Shown here: piece after piece, positions 24,032 to 27,473 of the stretch
How positions within the stretch are numbered: the stretch's first letter is position 1
Layout: each line of letters starts with the position of its first letter
Assembly: GCA_964496575.1 (NCBI GenBank)
Contig: CAZCAC010000119.1
Coordinates: forward strand, 1 to 27,473
Length of the DNA: 27,473 bases
Direction of reading: 5' to 3'
Origin: CAZCAC01 sp964496575
GTDB taxonomy: Bacteria > Planctomycetota > UBA1135 > GCA-002686595
Notes under the pieces: model-generated
Database searches by the model: none
The model's input: only the letters and a program-made list of their open reading frames with translations
What the model was told of the DNA's origin: nothing
Program-made: the position numbers and the translations under genes

Positions 24032-26416
24032 TCAGGGCGTCCAGGTCACCGCGAGCCCATTGGACGCGTTGAACTCGTGGCCACACGGCGATCCCGCGGG
24101 GTTGCGGTACCAGCACTGGTAGAACTTCACGCTGCCGGCGGTCACGTTGCCCGCCTTGTCGGCGATGCCGATGGTCGTGCTCGATGCACCACTGGCGTCG
24201 GCTTGCCGGACCTGGAGTCGCACCAGGAATCCGCCGGCGCACTGCAGGCCGTCGCCCCAGGGCAGGCCGGGCGAGGCGTCGTTGTTGCCCTGGAAGTAGA
24301 GGCCGCTGTTGAGCGGCTCCTGGTGGACGCAGGTCAGCACCAGCGTATCGCTGGTGACGCTCGCCACCCCGGCGCCGGTGAGCCGCGCTCCCGAGGCGAA
24401 GACGCCGTTGGCGCAACCGGACTCGGGGAGGCTCCGGTCGTTGTCGTTGTTGCAGGGACAGGGCGTGCCGGAGTCGGGTTCGCCGAAGCAGTAGGCCTCG
24501 CCGGGCGGGCCGGATTGGCGATAGATATAGGCCGATCCCCGGTCGCTGGCACCTCCGTCGCCAGGTGCGCCGATCAGGGCCATCTTTCCCTCCAGATCGA
24601 CCGCTCGCCCGTAGAAGTCACTGTGAGCGGCATCACCCGCCAGGATCCTCGTCTGGTGCGTCCAGGTGGAACCCGTTCGACGGAACTCGTGAACCACGCC
24701 CGCGTAGGGTGCGCCGTTGTTCGCCGTTGGTTCGCTGATCAGTGCGGTGTCACCGTCGAGGGAGACCGAGTATCCGAACCCGCTGTAGAACTCCGGAGCA
24801 TCCGAGAGGAGCTTGGCCTGCTCCGTCCAGACCGACCCCGAGCCCACGAAGACGTACACGGCGCCGGAGTGGCAATCGGGAATGTGCGGGCAAGCATCAT
24901 CCGCGCCATAGACCCCGATCAACATCGTGTCGCCATCGAGGGAGACGGAGTGACCGAACCTGTCCGTATTGCCACCGTCACTGGCCACCAGCTTGGCCAT
25001 CTCGGTCCAGATCATCCCTGATCGCTCGAACACGTAGGCAGTTCCCGGTGTGGGATACCACAGAGCACCGATCACGGCTGTATCTCCGGAGATCGAAACG
25101 GAGGTGCCGAACTCGGCGCCGGGTTGCAGGAGGGCGGGCTTCAGCTTGGCCTCCTGGCGCCACAAGGACCCGGTCCACACGAACACGTAGGCGGCACCTG
25201 TGTCGTCCCCGTCGGTGTCTTCCTTGTGCGCTCCGATCACCAGCGTATCGCCGGAGAGGCTGACCGAGTGGCCGAAGAGGTCTTTCAGCATTCCGTCGCT
25301 CGCGGTCAGCTCGGCCTGATGCGTCCAGGTCGATCCGACTCGCACGTAGACGTGCGCCGACCCGGTACTCGGGGCTGCATACTCGTACCCGGGCGCACCG
25401 ACGACGGCTACGTCCCCGGAGAGGCAGACCGAGAAGCCGAACTGGTCCCGGGTGGTGGACACCCCTCCGCCGAGCTTGGCCTGGAACTCCCAGCCGGAAG
25501 CCGACCGGACGTAGACGTACGCCGAGCCCGAGTCCTGCCCGTTGTCGTCGTCGTAGGGCGCGCCGATCAGAGCGCGATCACCCTGGAGCGCGACCGATTG
25601 GCCGAAGCGGTCCTTGTAGCCCCCGTAGGTTGCGTAGAGCTTGGCCTCCTCGTTCCATGCACCCCCAGCCTTGGTGAAGACGTAGGCGCCGCCCGACTCG
25701 AAGTGGTTTCCAGCTGCCCACGGTGAACCGATCAGCGCCGTCGTCGCGGAGAGGGCGACCGACTCGCCGAATTGACCGAGTGCCTTCGGATCGCTCGGCT
25801 CGAGCTTCTGCAGCAGGGTCCAGCTCGCCCCCGAACCGATGAACACGTAGGCGGAGCCCTGGCGATCCCCCGCCGCCCCGTCGTCCCAGGGGGCTCCGAT
25901 CAGCGCGACGTTCCCGCCGAGCGCCACCGAACGCCCGAAGTAGTCGTAGGCTTCGCCGTCGGGGGGAGTGATCTTGGCCACCTCGGTCCAGATCCCCGCG
26001 GAGCGGGTGAAGACGTACGCCGCGCCCGTTCGGATGCCCAGGTCGTCGTCGTCCTGGACCGCGCCGACCAGCGCCGTGTCTCCCTGAAGGGCCACGGACC
26101 AGCCGAACCAGGCGCCAGGTGCGGGGTCGCTCGGTGCGAGCCGCGCCTGCTGGCTCCAGCCGGAACCGGAGTCCACGTACACGTAGGCGGCGCCGAACGC
26201 CGAGCCGCCCCACTCCTCGCCATACTGCCCGATCAGGGCCGTGTCTCCATCGAGCGCGACCGAGTACCCGAAGAGGTCCGAGCTCGGACTGTCGTATCCG
26301 GTGAACTCCGCCTCCAGGTACCAGAGCCACGGATCGTCGGGATTCGGTCCGGCGAGGAGGACAGAGGAGAGGGGGAGCGAGCAGAGGACGGTCGCGATCG
26401 AGAGACGAGGCCGCAT
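24032..26416 (-). CDS. Secreted FG-GAP_2 repeat protein (11 repeats) with C-terminal module
   Basis: 794 residues. Signal peptide MRPRLSIATVLCSLPLSSVL. Eleven tandem repeats of about 50-60 residues fill residues ~35-640. Each has an FG-x-SVALxGDTALIGAP-like core followed by GAAYVFxRSGxxWxxxAKL. This matches the bacterial FG-GAP_2 repeat rather than the calcium-loop FG-GAP of the protein at 16602-18350. The C-terminal ~154 residues are the shared module: YCFGEPDSGTPCPCNND, GDGLQCAGG and a last FNASNGLAVTWTP. It probably forms beta-propeller(s) outside the cell; ligand unknown. AGGA on the minus strand 7 bases before the ATG is a modest ribosome binding site. Confidence 0.9.
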   Translation of the reverse strand: MRPRLSIATVLCSLPLSSVLLAGPNPDDPWLWYLEAEFTGYDSPSSDLFGYSVALDGDTALIGQYGEEWGGSAFGAAYVYVDSGSGWSQQARLAPSDPAPGAWFGWSVALQGDTALVGAVQDDDDLGIRTGAAYVFTRSAGIWTEVAKITPPDGEAYDYFGRSVALGGNVALIGAPWDDGAAGDRQGSAYVFIGSGASWTLLQKLEPSDPKALGQFGESVALSATTALIGSPWAAGNHFESGGAYVFTKAGGAWNEEAKLYATYGGYKDRFGQSVALQGDRALIGAPYDDDNGQDSGSAYVYVRSASGWEFQAKLGGGVSTTRDQFGFSVCLSGDVAVVGAPGYEYAAPSTGSAHVYVRVGSTWTHQAELTASDGMLKDLFGHSVSLSGDTLVIGAHKEDTDGDDTGAAYVFVWTGSLWRQEAKLKPALLQPGAEFGTSVSISGDTAVIGALWYPTPGTAYVFERSGMIWTEMAKLVASDGGNTDRFGHSVSLDGDTMLIGVYGADDACPHIPDCHSGAVYVFVGSGSVWTEQAKLLSDAPEFYSGFGYSVSLDGDTALISEPTANNGAPYAGVVHEFRRTGSTWTHQTRILAGDAAHSDFYGRAVDLEGKMALIGAPGDGGASDRGSAYIYRQSGPPGEAYCFGEPDSGTPCPCNNDNDRSLPESGCANGVFASGARLTGAGVASVTSDTLVLTCVHQEPLNSGLYFQGNNDASPGLPWGDGLQCAGGFLVRLQVRQADASGASSTTIGIADKAGNVTAGSVKFYQCWYRNPAGSPCGHEFNASNGLAVTWTP

Positions 26417-26690
26417 CGTTCCATCCTGGAAGGAGGTGGCGAGGTGGAAGAGAACGTCGCGTGGCGCCGCCGGGTTCGACAGGCCTCTCCAAGCCTAACA
26501 GGACACCGGGAATCCGCGACCAAATCCCCTCCCGGGGCCCGGGGCACCGAGATACGGAAAACCGGGCGGAAGTCGCCCTGACTCCGTACCAAAAAAACCG
26601 AATTCGAGAACTGCGGGGTCGGCGGGAGACATGTCGGAGAGGCCGATTCCTGTAACTCGGCCCCTCCACACCATTCCCTATCTTCATTCT

Positions 26691-26694
26691 GGAG
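26691..26694 (+). promoter_or_regulatory. Shine-Dalgarno for a GTG start
   Basis: GGAG 6 bases before the GTG at 26701. It supports the non-ATG start, which also gives a full signal peptide. The preceding 284-bp gap (26417-26700) must hold divergent promoters; none is convincing. Confidence 0.55.
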
Positions 26695-26700
26695 CACCCC

Positions 26701-27447
26701 GTGATCGATCGACTCCCCCGGCTTGCCCAGGCCTGCGTCCCCCTGCTCCTCTCGTCCGCGGCCGCCGGCCAGTCGATCGAGCCACTCGTCGTCGATGGGG
26801 ACCCCATACCCGGAGTCGGAAACGTCGACGGTGTGGGTTGGTTCGCCGTCAACGACAATGGTGAGTGGCTGGCGTGGGTCACGACCGACCATGCGAACCC
26901 CGATGCCGATCGTGTCCTGCTCAAGAGTGGCAGCCTTTACTTCCAGGAGGGGCAGAACCTCGCTGAGCCTCCGGGGACGCAGCTCGACTGGTGCGCGGAC
27001 GGCACACTCACCGAGAGCGACGATGCGACCTTCCGCTTGACTCTCGAGGACAGCACCGGGTGGACAAGCGGCGTGTACTGGAACACCAGCCTGCTGTTCC
27101 AGGACTCCGATCCGACCTTTGCGCCCGAGTTCAATTCCAGTACCTCGTACGACACGATTCTCGGGGTGCACGGCAATGCGTTCGACAAGATCCTCGTCCA
27201 CGCCCGGATGTACGATTCGTGGGCCGTGGAGTGGACAAAGACCCTCATGCTGGTCGACACCGATGGGGCCGGGAGTATCCTCTCCGAGGGGGTGGTCAAG
27301 AAGGAGAGGGACCTGGCTGGGTCGGGCAGCACTCCGATCTACGGATTCGATATCGGCTCGTGGGGCTCGGAGTTGGTCGACATCAACGACGTCGGGCAGG
27401 TGATGTACTACGCCGAGCTGGAACCCAATGCAGGGCTCCTGACATAG
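26701..27447 (+). CDS. Secreted protein of unknown function, possibly truncated
   Basis: 248 residues from a GTG start. MIDRLPRLAQACVPLLLSSAAAGQ is a signal peptide with a plausible cleavage site after AAAG. The mature part has NGEWLAWVTTDHANPDADRV and ELVDINDVGQVMYYAEL, a DIN-x-x-G-Q-V style repeat. I associate this with exported planctomycete proteins of the DUF7453 type (low certainty). The frame stops at TAG 27445-27447 right after such a repeat, where further repeats would be expected, so a frameshift or premature stop is possible. The window ends 26 bases later. No catalytic motif is seen, and it lacks the C-terminal module of its neighbours. Confidence 0.6.
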   Translation: MIDRLPRLAQACVPLLLSSAAAGQSIEPLVVDGDPIPGVGNVDGVGWFAVNDNGEWLAWVTTDHANPDADRVLLKSGSLYFQEGQNLAEPPGTQLDWCADGTLTESDDATFRLTLEDSTGWTSGVYWNTSLLFQDSDPTFAPEFNSSTSYDTILGVHGNAFDKILVHARMYDSWAVEWTKTLMLVDTDGAGSILSEGVVKKERDLAGSGSTPIYGFDIGSWGSELVDINDVGQVMYYAELEPNAGLLT

Positions 27448-27473
27448 GTGCGTGGAGTGGCGGCATTGGCCGA

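Noticed and set aside
24032..26416. Regular spacing of repeated DNA resembling a repeat array or CRISPR
   Set aside because: The repeats are in frame, diverged at DNA level and encode FG-GAP_2 protein repeats; no identical direct repeats with unique spacers exist anywhere in the window.

Overview
The window is high-GC bacterial DNA, probably from a Planctomycetota bacterium (inference). Five secreted proteins end in a similar cysteine-containing module built around FGDGLRCVGG, and they are paired with FG-GAP propellers, a secreted Gfo/Idh/MocA oxidoreductase and a sigma factor with a very long extension. To my knowledge this mix is typical of that phylum. I see no rRNA, tRNA, CRISPR array, insertion sequence or phage gene. 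A 10-base run of N at 868-877 is a scaffold join, so the first gene may not truly adjoin the rest.

Layout. (1) 1-780: 3' part of a secreted-protein gene. (2) 995-3338, minus strand: an exported Gfo/Idh/MocA-type oxidoreductase and a FIST-domain protein. (3) 3667-8952, plus strand: metabolic genes, namely the two subunits of a 2-oxoacid:ferredoxin oxidoreductase (korA-korB), a clear intrinsic terminator, then ilvE, an HD-domain hydrolase and an SDR oxidoreductase, tightly spaced. (4) 8949-16579: a large minus-strand CBM9-like/DUF5916 outer-membrane protein, a plus-strand HEAT-repeat protein, a minus-strand ECF-like sigma factor fused to a transmembrane helix and about 630 extracytoplasmic residues, and a divergent secreted metallopeptidase-like protein. 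(5) 16602-26416, all minus strand: an accessory block of secreted proteins (7-blade FG-GAP protein, three-helix membrane protein, trypsin-fold protein, M28-type peptidase, 11-repeat FG-GAP_2 protein). Four of these five carry the shared C-terminal module. (6) 26701-27447, plus strand: a secreted protein that may be truncated.

The most interesting signals are in parts 4 and 5. The sigma factor appears to be tethered to the membrane in one polypeptide with carboxypeptidase-regulatory-like domains outside. The trypsin-fold protein has lost both the catalytic His (Gln197) and Ser (Ala326) but kept the Asp. The neighbouring M28 peptidase has lost half its catalytic domain by an apparent in-frame deletion and also carries a one-base frameshift. 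The three-helix protein gene is preceded by two 47-bp tandem repeats, each with hairpins, ending exactly at a strong Shine-Dalgarno sequence. The shared C-terminal module could be a sorting or surface-attachment tag, but that function is inference only.
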